DNA from: an uncultured Brachyspira sp.
GTDB lineage: Bacteria > Spirochaetota > Brachyspiria > Brachyspirales > Brachyspiraceae
Assembly (NCBI RefSeq): GCF_910578695.1
Contig: NZ_CAJTQJ010000041.1
Coordinates: 1 to 22,351 of the forward strand
DNA: 22,351 nt
Direction: 5' to 3'
Numbering within the stretch: the first letter of the stretch is position 1; the number at the start of each line of letters is the position of its first letter. A program made the translations under genes and the position numbers. Shown here piece after piece: positions 1 through 7,585 of the stretch. The notes below the pieces were generated by a model that saw nothing but the letters and a program-made list of their open reading frames with translations, had not been told where the DNA came from and did no database searches.

Positions 1-269
1 ATTATGAAGGTGCTGCTGTGTTAAAAATAATGAATGTAGATAAAGAAGAGTTTAAGACTTATAAATATTTTCCTTATGATTTGATATAATTTTACTCACG
101 ATTCGAGGATACAGATACAATTCTTTTTAAAGATACTTTGGAGAACTTTAAGTTAGAAGATGATGAAGAAGCAGAATGGAGAATAAGCTTTTTTAGTATT
201 AGTGAAAACAGACCTTTGGGATATTTAGAATATAAAGAAGCATTAGAAAAATACAAGACCATACTTTAA
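1..269 (+). pseudogene. Decayed gene fragment, 5' end outside window
   Basis: A single reading frame (codons starting at position 3) stays open to 269 apart from one internal TAA at 87-89. The part before the stop reads as ordinary protein (YEGAAVLKIMNVDKEEF...), and the part after it (EDTDTILFKDTLENF... to GYLEYKEALEKYKTIL) is acidic, helical-looking and also protein-like, with no start codon of its own. The simplest reading is one gene interrupted by a nonsense mutation, with its beginning left of the window. I do not recognise the family. Alternatively it is the ends of two unrelated short ORFs. Confidence 0.45.
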
Positions 270-349
270 TGCAGTCAAAAAAGAGAATTTTAATAAAGGC
301 TATGAGTTTAGAAGAGCTTAAAGGTTTGGGGTTAAAAGATATTATATAA
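269..349 (+). other. Tiny 26-codon ORF overlapping the preceding stop (TAATG)
   Basis: An ATG at 269-271 overlaps the stop of the preceding fragment (TAATG) and opens 26 codons ending in TAA at 347-349, containing MSLEELKGLGLKDIII. It is basic at the start and has no recognisable family. Because the surroundings are decayed it may be the remains of a longer gene, not a functional peptide. Low confidence. Confidence 0.2.
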
Positions 350-412
350 ATAAATTTTAAACATAAAAACTATTTATCAAAACTACATTTGGAAAAAACG
401 GAAAGATTATAC

Positions 413-823
413 ATGTCAAAGACAAGCAGAGTAATATTAGCAAAAAATAATTTGCATTTATTAAGAGAACAAATTGGAATTACATATAGTGATAATCAAG
501 TAATAATTAATGATAATGAGGCTATTGAGTTTGTTTTGCCGCTTGTTGCATTAAAGGAAATTTTAGAATTATATATAGTTCAAGATTCTGTAATTAATGA
601 TTTAGAAGAACTATGTAGTCTTTTAGAAGCACCCAGTGTAGAATTTGAAGAAAAGTATAATGATTTAATGGTGCAAATAGTTCATTATTTAGCCAATCCT
701 TTAATTTTTGGTATGCTGGAGCGGCAAAGATTAGAGATGATATTAGTTTGCATGCAAAAAGCTTTTAATGAAAATGAGATGATTGCATTAGAGTATTTCA
801 ATAGTAAGTGGGATAATAGATAA
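413..823 (+). CDS. Hypothetical protein, 136 aa
   Basis: I do not recognise this protein. It is soluble-looking, acidic and predicted mostly helical, with no signal peptide or membrane segment. The middle is rich in Leu, Ile and Glu (LVALKEILELYIVQD, then LEELCSLLEAPSVEFEEKYNDLM), which suggests a small all-alpha or coiled-coil fold. The frame can be opened from a TTG at 389, but the ATG at 413 is preferred: GGAAAG at 400-405 lies 7 bases before it and nothing resembling a ribosome site precedes the TTG. It is the only intact frame between two decayed fragments, so it may belong to a degrading accessory patch. Confidence 0.6.
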   Translation: MSKTSRVILAKNNLHLLREQIGITYSDNQVIINDNEAIEFVLPLVALKEILELYIVQDSVINDLEELCSLLEAPSVEFEEKYNDLMVQIVHYLANPLIFGMLERQRLEMILVCMQKAFNENEMIALEYFNSKWDNR

Positions 824-1109
824 AACCTCTAAGTTGGGATTTGTTAAAATTAAACCATAAATACTAAGGAAAGAAAATAGCAAAGTTTGATGAAGGATTA
901 AGTTAAGAAGAGGCAGTGAAATAGCATCTTAGAAGAAGCTTAGAATTTTATGACAGAGTTTAAGAACCTAACTGAAGATGTCCTTGCTGCAAAATACTCT
1001 ATTAATTTTAATTGTTTTTCTTTACTCAATACCAAAGGCGTGCATTTCATACTTAAATTTTAACAAATTTAAGTTATATAGGATAGTCCAAAATATAATT
1101 ATTATAATA
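824..1109. other. Intergenic stretch with decayed coding sequence
   Basis: This 286-base stretch before the birA promoter contains no intact gene. It holds the remnant at 877-1005 and a 37-codon open frame at 950-1063 overlapping it in another frame. The last 50 bases are nearly pure AT and lead into the birA promoter. I saw no terminator-like hairpin after the hypothetical gene. Confidence 0.5.
877..1005 (+). pseudogene. Decayed small gene with four in-frame stops, CPCC motif
   Basis: One frame reads as protein but is broken by TAA (904), TAG (922), TAA (961) and TGA (973). Between stops it gives AKFDEGLS, EEAVK, HLRRSLEFYDRV, EPN and RCPCCKILY. The apparent start codon is ATA at 877-879, preceded at a normal distance by AGGAAAG, which looks like an ATG that has mutated. 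At least three of the stops could arise from Gln codons by a C-to-T change. The Cys-Pro-Cys-Cys at the end hints at a metal-binding knuckle. The family is unrecognised. Chance cannot be fully excluded, since the frame is short. Confidence 0.4.
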
Positions 1110-1138
1110 TTGATATAATAGCTGTTTAATTATATAAT
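1110..1138 (+). promoter_or_regulatory. Promoter of birA, TTGATA-17-TATAAT
   Basis: TTGATA at 1110-1115 and TATAAT at 1133-1138 are separated by exactly 17 bases. The -10 box ends only 6 bases before the birA ATG at 1145, so the predicted transcript begins at or within a base or so of the start codon. An alternative TATAAT at 1114-1119 has no matching -35 box. Confidence 0.6.
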
Positions 1139-1144
1139 AGTAAA

Positions 1145-1912
1145 ATGAAAGTTAACATATTTACAGAAAATTTAAATACTAAAATATACGGACATAATAC
1201 CTTGTTATTTGAATCATTAGAAAGTACAAATAAGAAAATGATTGATGATTTAAATAAAGGCATAAAGTTAGAAGAAGGAAGTGTCTATATAGCTTTAGTT
1301 CAGACATCGGGAAAAGGAAGCTACGGCAATAAATGGGAATCTAATAATAATTTAGGGCTATGGTTTAGTATTTTAGTCTATCCGCCTTATAAAAAAGAGG
1401 CTTTAAGTTTTCTTCCAGGTATAGCATTAAGCAGATGTTTAAGAGAAAAATATAATGTTGATGCTCATGTTAAATGGCCTAATGATGTTTTAGTAGGAAA
1501 CAAAAAAATATCAGGAACTCTTATACAAGTTACCGCTACAGAAAATAAAAATGCATGCATTATAGGTACAGGCGTTAATTTATATCAGACTAAAGAAGAT
1601 TTTGATTTAAGTATAAGAGATAAAGCTACTTCATTGTATATTGAAGCTAATAAAAAAATAGAATTAGAAAGTTTTTATAAAGATTTGATTTATTATTTTG
1701 AAGATATTTATACAGGAGAAAAAAAATTATCCCTCTATTTTAGAGAGTATAGTAAAATGATAGGCAGAACTATAAAGGCAAAAAAAGATAATGCAGAAGT
1801 TTATGCTGAAGTTAAAGGCATAACAGAAGAAGGATATTTGCAAGTTGAAATTAATGGAAACTTAGAAACTTGGATATCAAGGGCTTCTTTAGATATAGAT
1901 ACAAATTATTAA
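1145..1912 (+). CDS. birA: Biotin--[acetyl-CoA-carboxylase] ligase, class I (no HTH)
   Basis: This enzyme activates biotin with ATP to biotinyl-AMP and attaches it to a lysine of the biotin carrier protein of acyl-CoA carboxylases, in the cytoplasm. Seen in the 255-residue product: the STN motif (27-29), the Gly-rich nucleotide loop GKGSYGNKW (56-64), the core KWPNDVL with downstream Lys (110-121), GTGVN (141-145) and a C-terminal SH3-like domain from about residue 205. The DNA-binding N-terminal helix-turn-helix of bifunctional BirA is absent, so it should not be a repressor. The loop differs from the usual GRGRxGRxW in lacking its arginines. There is no ribosome-binding site; translation is probably leaderless. 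The small membrane protein gene follows 25 bases later. Confidence 0.92.
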   Translation: MKVNIFTENLNTKIYGHNTLLFESLESTNKKMIDDLNKGIKLEEGSVYIALVQTSGKGSYGNKWESNNNLGLWFSILVYPPYKKEALSFLPGIALSRCLREKYNVDAHVKWPNDVLVGNKKISGTLIQVTATENKNACIIGTGVNLYQTKEDFDLSIRDKATSLYIEANKKIELESFYKDLIYYFEDIYTGEKKLSLYFREYSKMIGRTIKAKKDNAEVYAEVKGITEEGYLQVEINGNLETWISRASLDIDTNY

Positions 1913-1937
1913 AAAATAAATAAAATGGAAGGCAGTT

Positions 1938-2177
1938 ATGAGAAAACCAATACCATATAGAAAAACTGAAGAAAAAAAACAATTAAATAAAAAGAAATTA
2001 TTGCTTCTTATTTTGTTTGAAATAATTATTATATTGCTTTCTATAGTTACAACAGCTATAATATCATTATTATTCGGCATCAGTCCTTATATAAGTGCAG
2101 GCATAAGTGCTGCCATACTTGTAGTATTCAGCATATTTGTAGCTAGGGAATTTTTGCTTGGCATTAACAGCAAATAG
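1938..2177 (+). CDS. Small two-helix membrane protein, 79 aa
   Basis: The product has a basic N-terminus (RKPIPYRKTEEKKQLNKKK) followed by two hydrophobic segments, about residues 21-45 and 51-69, and a short polar tail. The positive N-terminus suggests both ends lie in the cytoplasm. No family is recognised. GGAAGG at 1927-1932 sits 5 bases before the ATG, a good ribosome site. It starts 25 bases after birA and has no promoter of its own that I can see, so it is probably co-transcribed with birA. It converges on the permease gene, whose stop lies 80 bases downstream. Confidence 0.7.
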   Translation: MRKPIPYRKTEEKKQLNKKKLLLLILFEIIIILLSIVTTAIISLLFGISPYISAGISAAILVVFSIFVAREFLLGINSK

Positions 2178-2257
2178 TATATAACTATATCATAAAAAAT
2201 TAAAAATATAGTTTTTATCAGCATTAATTTTTAAAATATTAAAAGATAGATTATATA

Positions 2258-3922
2258 TTATAAAGTAATTTCTTTTTTACGGCTTATCTTAAAAAATATA
2301 ATAAGCGATATAATAGTTGTTAATGTGAGTATTGTAGAAAGTGCAGCAGCCGTTCCATAACTTGCCCTTATAACTTCCTGATAAATAGCCACAGACATAG
2401 TACGCGATTTAGTGGTATAAAGTATTATAGATGAGCTTAATTCATTAATAACAGTTATCCAGCTTAATACAGCCCCAGATAATATTCCAGAAAGCATTAA
2501 TTTTATAGTAATGCTGAAAAAAGTTTTTATCTCAGAAGCTCCAAGACTTATAGAAGCCTCTTCAGTATTTTTATTTATTTGATAAAGTATGCTTGAGCTT
2601 GATCTTAGAGTATACGGAAGTCTTCTTATTACTAATGATATTATTATAATAATAGAAGTGCCTGTTAAATATATAGGAGGCTTATTAAATGCTGTTAAAA
2701 AAGTTATTCCTAGTACAGAGCCAGATATTATATACGGAAACATTGATACTATGTCTATTATATTTGTAAATATATTTTTTCTTCTTACCGTTATGTAGGC
2801 TGTCAGTACTCCTATTACTATTATTACAGCCATTGTTATTATTCCGTATATATATGTATTTTTTATAGATGAAGCAAGAGAGTGAAATATAGTTATATAG
2901 CTTTCAAATGAAAACTCATTTATAAAAACTGATCTGTTAGTTTTCAAAAATGAAGTATATATTACAGTTATTTGAGGCAGTATAGAAATAAATACCAATA
3001 TATATAAAAAACTATGAATTAATATAGATTTAATTCCGCTTATATTTTTAGACTTTATGCTGTTCATTGAATTCATAGCATAAGATCTTTTATTTACAAT
3101 ATATTTCTGAAAAATAAATATTATAGTTGTAATTGATACCATTATAACAGACATTGATGCAGAAAAGTTAGCATTGCTTCCTACTTCGCTAATGAACTCT
3201 GAATATATCATAGTAGGCATAGTTCTGTATCCTTCTCCTATAAGCATCGGCGTGCCGAAATCTGCTAATGCATTCATAAATACAATTAATCCTGATGAAA
3301 GTACAGCAGGTTTTATTAACGGTATAGTTACTGTAATATTTCTTATAGAACTTGAAGCTCCCAAATTTTCAGAAGCCTCTAAAAGTGTTTTATCTATTTT
3401 TCCCAAAGCACCGTAAACATACATAAATATAAATGGATATAATTTTAATGAGAAAACTAAAAGTATACCACCGAATCCGTATATTGTAGGAGTATTAATA
3501 CCAATATAGTCGAAAAATCTTGTAATAACTCCGTTTCTTCCAAGAAGAAGTATCCAAGAATAAGCACCTATAAATGCAGGCGACATCATAGATACTATTA
3601 TTAAAATTTCTATTATTCTTTTTCCTTTTATATTATATATTTTCATGCAGTATGCTAATAGGGTTCCTATTAATACAGCAAGTATAGTTACAGATATTGT
3701 TACTATGAAGCTGTTTATTAAAGTGCTGTAATAATATTTTTTTGTAAAGAAGCGTATAAAATTATTTAATGTCCAAGCATCTGTTTTTATATCTTTGAAA
3801 CTGCTTAAAAATAATGAAAATAAAGGATAAACTAAAAATACAGCAAATATAAATGCTATTATTATAGTGATATAAGTCCAAAAGTCTGCTTTTTTAAGAA
3901 AGTTTTTTATTTTATTTTTCAT
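2258..3922 (-). CDS. Double-length ABC transporter permease, FbpB (iron(III)) type
   Basis: This is an inner-membrane permease in which two ordinary transmembrane domains are fused in one 554-residue chain, as in the FbpB/SfuB/HitB iron(III) family. About twelve hydrophobic segments are visible. Each half has its own EAA coupling loop for the ATPase: EAS...G at residues 182-188 and EAS...G at 455-461. It lies 248 bases downstream of the two binding-protein genes on the same strand, so it probably receives substrate from them. No ATP-binding subunit is encoded beside it. There is only a weak purine stretch before the ATG. Iron is the best guess for substrate, but related permeases move phosphonates, thiamine or polyamines. 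Confidence 0.85.
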   Translation of the reverse strand: MKNKIKNFLKKADFWTYITIIIAFIFAVFLVYPLFSLFLSSFKDIKTDAWTLNNFIRFFTKKYYYSTLINSFIVTISVTILAVLIGTLLAYCMKIYNIKGKRIIEILIIVSMMSPAFIGAYSWILLLGRNGVITRFFDYIGINTPTIYGFGGILLVFSLKLYPFIFMYVYGALGKIDKTLLEASENLGASSSIRNITVTIPLIKPAVLSSGLIVFMNALADFGTPMLIGEGYRTMPTMIYSEFISEVGSNANFSASMSVIMVSITTIIFIFQKYIVNKRSYAMNSMNSIKSKNISGIKSILIHSFLYILVFISILPQITVIYTSFLKTNRSVFINEFSFESYITIFHSLASSIKNTYIYGIITMAVIIVIGVLTAYITVRRKNIFTNIIDIVSMFPYIISGSVLGITFLTAFNKPPIYLTGTSIIIIISLVIRRLPYTLRSSSSILYQINKNTEEASISLGASEIKTFFSITIKLMLSGILSGAVLSWITVINELSSSIILYTTKSRTMSVAIYQEVIRASYGTAAALSTILTLTTIISLIIFFKISRKKEITL

Positions 3923-4103
3923 AAATCTTATTCTTAAATTATTTTTCTTAATCTTTAGCTGAGATAATTATGTTTTTTATAATATTATGTTCTGCTTTCA
4001 TTTGAAATTAATATTATTTTATAAGTATTCTATTAATTTATAGTTTTAATTTTAGGATATCATCATAATATTTTCTAAAAAAAGTTTTTTATATTACTTT
4101 ACT

Positions 4104-4145
4104 ATTATTAAAAAAATAAACTCCATTATTAAAAAAAACAAACTC
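4104..4145. repeat. Imperfect 20/21-bp tandem repeat in permease leader
   Basis: Two adjacent near-copies starting ATTATTAAAAAAA and ending AAACTC lie at 4104-4123 and 4125-4145, separated by one base. They are in the 248-base gap between the second binding-protein gene and the permease gene. The gap is otherwise featureless AT-rich DNA; I see no hairpin with a T-run and no convincing promoter in it. Confidence 0.5.
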
Positions 4146-4170
4146 TTTATATCTCATATCAGCAATTATA

Positions 4171-5181
4171 TTAAGAACCTGTAACTATATTTTTAAATCT
4201 TTCAAGCCAAGCATCTTTATTTTTATCAACAGTTTCTTCATCTTCTTTTATATCATTGATATTTTCAAGAGGAATAAGTATCTGAGAATTTTCTAAATTT
4301 TTTATTATTGCTCTTGTAAATAATTCATCATTAATAGTTTTTTGTGTTTCATAGCTTGTTATAAAATCTACAAATTTTTTAGCATTTTCTAAGTGCTTAC
4401 AATTTTTTATTATAGCCATAGAATGTGCTTTAGTAAGAACTCCTTCTTTCATATATACAACATCTATAGGAGAGCCTGTTTGTATATAATTAGCAGCTGC
4501 ACTTTCAAATGTAAGCCCTACAGAATATTCTCCGTCGGCAACTCCCTTATACACTGCAGAAGAACTTCCTAAAAGTTTTCCGTCTAAATTCGCATATAGT
4601 TTTTCTACATAATCCCAGCCGTTTTCAGGATTTCCATTTCCCATAGCATAAAGCATATTAACTAACTGCTCAAAAGATGATGATGAAGTTGTAGGATCAT
4701 TAAATGCTATTTGTCCTTTTAAAGCAGGATTAAGCAAATCAGAATACCCTTCTATTTTTATATCTTTTATTAAATTTGTATTTATTATTAATACGCTTGG
4801 GCTTATCATAAAGCCTGTTATATATTTTTCTTTAGCTTTATAATCATCATATATATTATCAGCATTAGTTGAAACATATTCCTCAAAAAGATTAGAATTG
4901 TATTTTAATATATTCTCATTGGCGGCAAAAAATATATCTCCCAAAGGATTATCTTTTTCTGTCTGTATTCTTTTTATTATTTCAGCTGTTCCTGCTATTA
5001 TTATTTCTACATTTATGTCAGGATTTTTTTGTTTGAAATCTTCTGTTAATCTGTCTATGAAATTCCTAGTTGCTGGGGTATATATAACCAGACTATTGAT
5101 ATTTTCTTCTTTTTTGGAGCATGAAAAAATTGATATCACTATTGATAATGATACTAAAAATAATTTAATGATATTTTTCAT
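4171..5181 (-). CDS. Substrate-binding lipoprotein, FbpA-like (second copy)
   Basis: A periplasmic solute-binding protein for an ABC importer, 336 residues. It has a short basic start, a hydrophobic stretch and a lipobox-like IFSC with Cys21 as the likely lipidated residue, followed by SKKEE; spirochaete lipoboxes are often this loose. The mature part starts SLVIYTPATRNF and contains IAFNDPTTSSSSFEQLVNM and SSAVYKGVADGEYSVGLTF, typical of the iron(III)-binding group of extracellular binding proteins. It lies 23 bases downstream of a paralogue and has its own AGGA 8 bases before ATG. The tandem copies are similar along the whole length. In Brachyspira hyodysenteriae the known bit iron importer has several related binding lipoproteins, which fits, but gene order here differs. 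Confidence 0.85.
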   Translation of the reverse strand: MKNIIKLFLVSLSIVISIFSCSKKEENINSLVIYTPATRNFIDRLTEDFKQKNPDINVEIIIAGTAEIIKRIQTEKDNPLGDIFFAANENILKYNSNLFEEYVSTNADNIYDDYKAKEKYITGFMISPSVLIINTNLIKDIKIEGYSDLLNPALKGQIAFNDPTTSSSSFEQLVNMLYAMGNGNPENGWDYVEKLYANLDGKLLGSSSAVYKGVADGEYSVGLTFESAAANYIQTGSPIDVVYMKEGVLTKAHSMAIIKNCKHLENAKKFVDFITSYETQKTINDELFTRAIIKNLENSQILIPLENINDIKEDEETVDKNKDAWLERFKNIVTGS

Positions 5182-5204
5182 AATTTTATCCTTATTTTTA
5201 TTTT

Positions 5205-6254
5205 TTATAATTTATCTGTAATTATATTTTTAAATTTTTCAAGCCAAGCTTCCTTATTTTTCTTTACAAAATTATCTATATATTCTAATTCATCATTTTG
5301 CATAATAGCATTTATATTATTTATATTTTCTAATATAGGAGAATCTCCTAAATCTTTTCTCACTGCTCTGGCATTAAGCTCATTATTCATTTTTTTCTGA
5401 GTATCAAAGCTAGTCATATAATCTAAGAACTTTTCAGCATTTTTCATATTTTTACAATTTTTTATTATGTATATGCCTGCAGGCTCCATTATTACGCCTT
5501 CTTTCATATATACTAATTTTACAGGAGAACCAGATGCTGCATAATTAGCAGCAGCATTTTCAAATGTAAGTCCTACAGTATACTCGCCGTCAGCAACTCC
5601 CTTATATACAGCAGAAGAACCTGTAAGAAGCTTGCCATTTAAATTACCGCATAATTTATCAACATATTCAAAGCCTTTATTAATATCATCTTTTCCCATA
5701 GTATACAGCATAGTAATTAAATGCTTGAAAGATGAAGAAGAAACTGCAGGGTCATTAAAAGCTATTTTTCCTTTTAATGCTGCATTGGTTAAATCAGAAT
5801 ATCCTTCTATTTTTAGGTTTTTAGCTAAATTAGTATTTACTATTAATACGCTTGGGCTAATCATAAATCTTGTCATTGAGCCTTCTGTATTTTTATAGCT
5901 GTCTATTATTTGATTTTCATTTGTGCTTATATAATTTTCAAATAAATCCTGATTATTCTTTACCAAATTAATATTAGCTGCCATTAATACATCGCATAAA
6001 GGATTATTTTTTTCTGCTTCTATTTTTTTTATTAATTCGCCTGTACCTGCTATTATTATTTCTATATTTATGTGAGGATTTTTTATTTTGAAATCTTCTA
6101 ATAATGGATCTATAAAATCTCTTGATGATGGGGAATATATTACTAATGATGAGGTTTCAAATTGATTTTCTTTTTTACTGCATGAAAATATAGGTATTAT
6201 TATAATTATTAAAAATATAATCGCCTTTATTATACTATCATATAATTTCATCAT
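5205..6254 (-). CDS. Substrate-binding lipoprotein, FbpA-like (first copy)
   Basis: A paralogue of the next gene downstream, 349 residues. The lipoprotein signal is a hydrophobic Ile-rich segment ending in IFSC, with Cys25 as the likely modification site. The mature sequence opens SLVIYSPSSRDFIDPLLEDF and shares the blocks MISPSVLIVNTNL, IAFNDPAVSSSSF and SSAVYKGVADGEYTVGLTFENAAANY with its neighbour. It has a longer C-terminal tail (EYIDNFVKKNKEAWLEKF). It is first in the cluster and has a TTGACA promoter upstream. Two consecutive ATG codons (6254 and 6251) could start it; the GGG-containing site upstream spaces better with the second. The likely substrate is ferric iron, by family; related anions or chelates cannot be excluded. 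Confidence 0.85.
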   Translation of the reverse strand: MMKLYDSIIKAIIFLIIIIIPIFSCSKKENQFETSSLVIYSPSSRDFIDPLLEDFKIKNPHINIEIIIAGTGELIKKIEAEKNNPLCDVLMAANINLVKNNQDLFENYISTNENQIIDSYKNTEGSMTRFMISPSVLIVNTNLAKNLKIEGYSDLTNAALKGKIAFNDPAVSSSSFKHLITMLYTMGKDDINKGFEYVDKLCGNLNGKLLTGSSAVYKGVADGEYTVGLTFENAAANYAASGSPVKLVYMKEGVIMEPAGIYIIKNCKNMKNAEKFLDYMTSFDTQKKMNNELNARAVRKDLGDSPILENINNINAIMQNDELEYIDNFVKKNKEAWLEKFKNIITDKL

Positions 6255-6278
6255 TCTGCCCAGAAATAATTTTATAAT

Positions 6279-6306
6279 AAAATATATTATATTGTATTTT
6301 TGTCAA
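6279..6306 (-). promoter_or_regulatory. Promoter of the binding-protein/permease cluster
   Basis: On the minus strand TTGACA (6301-6306) is followed after 16 bases by TATTTT (6279-6284). Transcription would start near 6272, leaving a leader of about 18 bases. The -35 box is perfect and the -10 box matches four of six. Confidence 0.5.
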
Positions 6307-6367
6307 TAAAAATAATAATTTTTTTAGCAAAATTATAAGTTTACATAATAAAAAAATACTAATATAA

Positions 6368-6396
6368 GTTATCATAATATCGATAATTATGTTAAC
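6368..6396. promoter_or_regulatory. 29-bp dyad, candidate Fur/PerR-like operator
   Basis: GTTATCATAAT (6368-6378) and ATTATGTTAAC (6386-6396) are inverted repeats with one mismatch in 11 positions around a 7-base centre. The site lies between two divergent genes and overlaps the probable -35 region of the TPR gene. Its AT-rich arms resemble Fur-family boxes in general form (ATAAT...ATTAT), which would suit a metal-uptake locus. That link is inference. Confidence 0.45.
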
Positions 6397-6418
6397 ATTT
6401 TAATAATTAGGATATAAT
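6392..6418 (+). promoter_or_regulatory. Promoter of the TPR gene
   Basis: TATAAT at 6413-6418 ends 7 bases before the ATG at 6426. The best -35 candidate is TTAACA at 6392-6397, with a short 15-base spacer, and it overlaps the dyad. The predicted start of transcription coincides with the start codon. Confidence 0.45.
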
Positions 6419-6425
6419 CTATATT

Positions 6426-7538
6426 ATGAAAAGCAAGACAGCAGACAGAGCATATACTCTTATAAAGAAAAAGAAATATAAAAAAGCAAAAGAGTTCCTT
6501 CTTAATAATAAAGCAAAAATACTGCATGATGCCGATGCTCTTGCTATGCTTTCTTTTGCGGATATATTTTTAAAAGATTTTTACGGTGCCGAAGAGCTTT
6601 CAAGAAAGGCGCTTAGAGAAGATAATTTTTGTTTTAATGCAATACTTGCTAAGGCTTATGTAAGTCTTCATAATGGACATAGAGAAAATGCTTTGAGAGA
6701 GTATTTCAGAATATTAGATTTGCAGCCTGAAAATAAAATTGCAAGAGACAATATAGAAAGAATAAGATTTTTGACAAATAATGCAAAAGGCGATGAAATT
6801 AATCCAAGAGCATATTTACTTGGCAGAAAAAAATTATCTTTATCAAGATTTTTAGTTTTAATACCAATAGCATTTATATTAACACTTTTATCATACATAA
6901 CAATAGACAGAGTGTATCCGAAAATAAGATATATACTTCTTGATAAAGATCAAAAAGAATTAAGAGAAAAATTAGAAAATGTTTATTTATTTGAGGGATT
7001 GGAAGACGGTAGGATTCCAGATAGTGCCAAGAGTCCTACATACTCGCCTCGTGAAGTAGCGGATATGTTTGACAAGGCTAAAAATAATATGAGAAGTGCA
7101 TCCGTAAATGAAGCTGTTATGATAATAAACGGAGCATTGAAAAGCGATATTAATGAATATCTAAAAGAAAGATTTAGAATACTCAAAGAATTTATAATAG
7201 CACCAGACTATAATATTTTTAGAGAGAGTCCGAACTATCTTACAGTAGCAGAAAATTATGATTTGTATAATGGCGGATATATAAAATGGAAGGCTGATGT
7301 AAATACTGTAAGTCAAACCAATATAAACGGTATGCCGAAGAAAAAGGCAAGGCTTTTAATTTATGATGTATCTGACAAAAGCATTGCAGGTATTGCTGAT
7401 TTGATAGTCAATGTTACTGTAGCATTAGAGCCTAAAAATTATATAGAAGTTTACGGTAAAATTTTGGGCTATGATGACAAGCAGAAATCAATACAGCTTG
7501 AAGGTCAGATTATAAAGCATTTGCCTAAAAAGAAGTAA
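6426..7538 (+). CDS. TPR-repeat protein with one membrane segment
   Basis: The N-terminal 120 residues carry tetratricopeptide-like repeats (for example YKKAKEFLLNN, FYGAEELSRKALRED, GHRENALREYFRILDLQPEN), a protein-interaction fold. A single hydrophobic helix follows at about residues 140-160, and a 210-residue C-terminal region lies beyond it. The arrangement suggests the repeats are in the cytoplasm and the C-terminal part is outside, or the reverse; it has no cleavable signal. I do not recognise the C-terminal domain, which has a beta-rich end (IAGIADLIVNVTVAL...NYIEVYGKILGYD). There is no proper ribosome site: AGGA lies 13 bases upstream, too far, and the -10 box is 7 bases from ATG. It is divergent from the metal-transport cluster, with no evident functional link. 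Confidence 0.75.
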   Translation: MKSKTADRAYTLIKKKKYKKAKEFLLNNKAKILHDADALAMLSFADIFLKDFYGAEELSRKALREDNFCFNAILAKAYVSLHNGHRENALREYFRILDLQPENKIARDNIERIRFLTNNAKGDEINPRAYLLGRKKLSLSRFLVLIPIAFILTLLSYITIDRVYPKIRYILLDKDQKELREKLENVYLFEGLEDGRIPDSAKSPTYSPREVADMFDKAKNNMRSASVNEAVMIINGALKSDINEYLKERFRILKEFIIAPDYNIFRESPNYLTVAENYDLYNGGYIKWKADVNTVSQTNINGMPKKKARLLIYDVSDKSIAGIADLIVNVTVALEPKNYIEVYGKILGYDDKQKSIQLEGQIIKHLPKKK

Positions 7539-7585
7539 AAAAATAAATTATTATTAGTTAAACTTTCTAAAAATTATTTAATAAC

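Noticed and set aside
950..1063. 37-codon ORF beginning MTEFKNLTED
   Set aside because: It overlaps the decayed frame, has no ribosome-binding site and its second half reads as translated AT-rich spacer.
1889..2080. 63-codon minus-strand ORF opposite the small membrane protein
   Set aside because: It is the shadow of the plus-strand gene, which has a good ribosome site and sensible topology; the antisense frame is mostly Ile, Asn and Phe.
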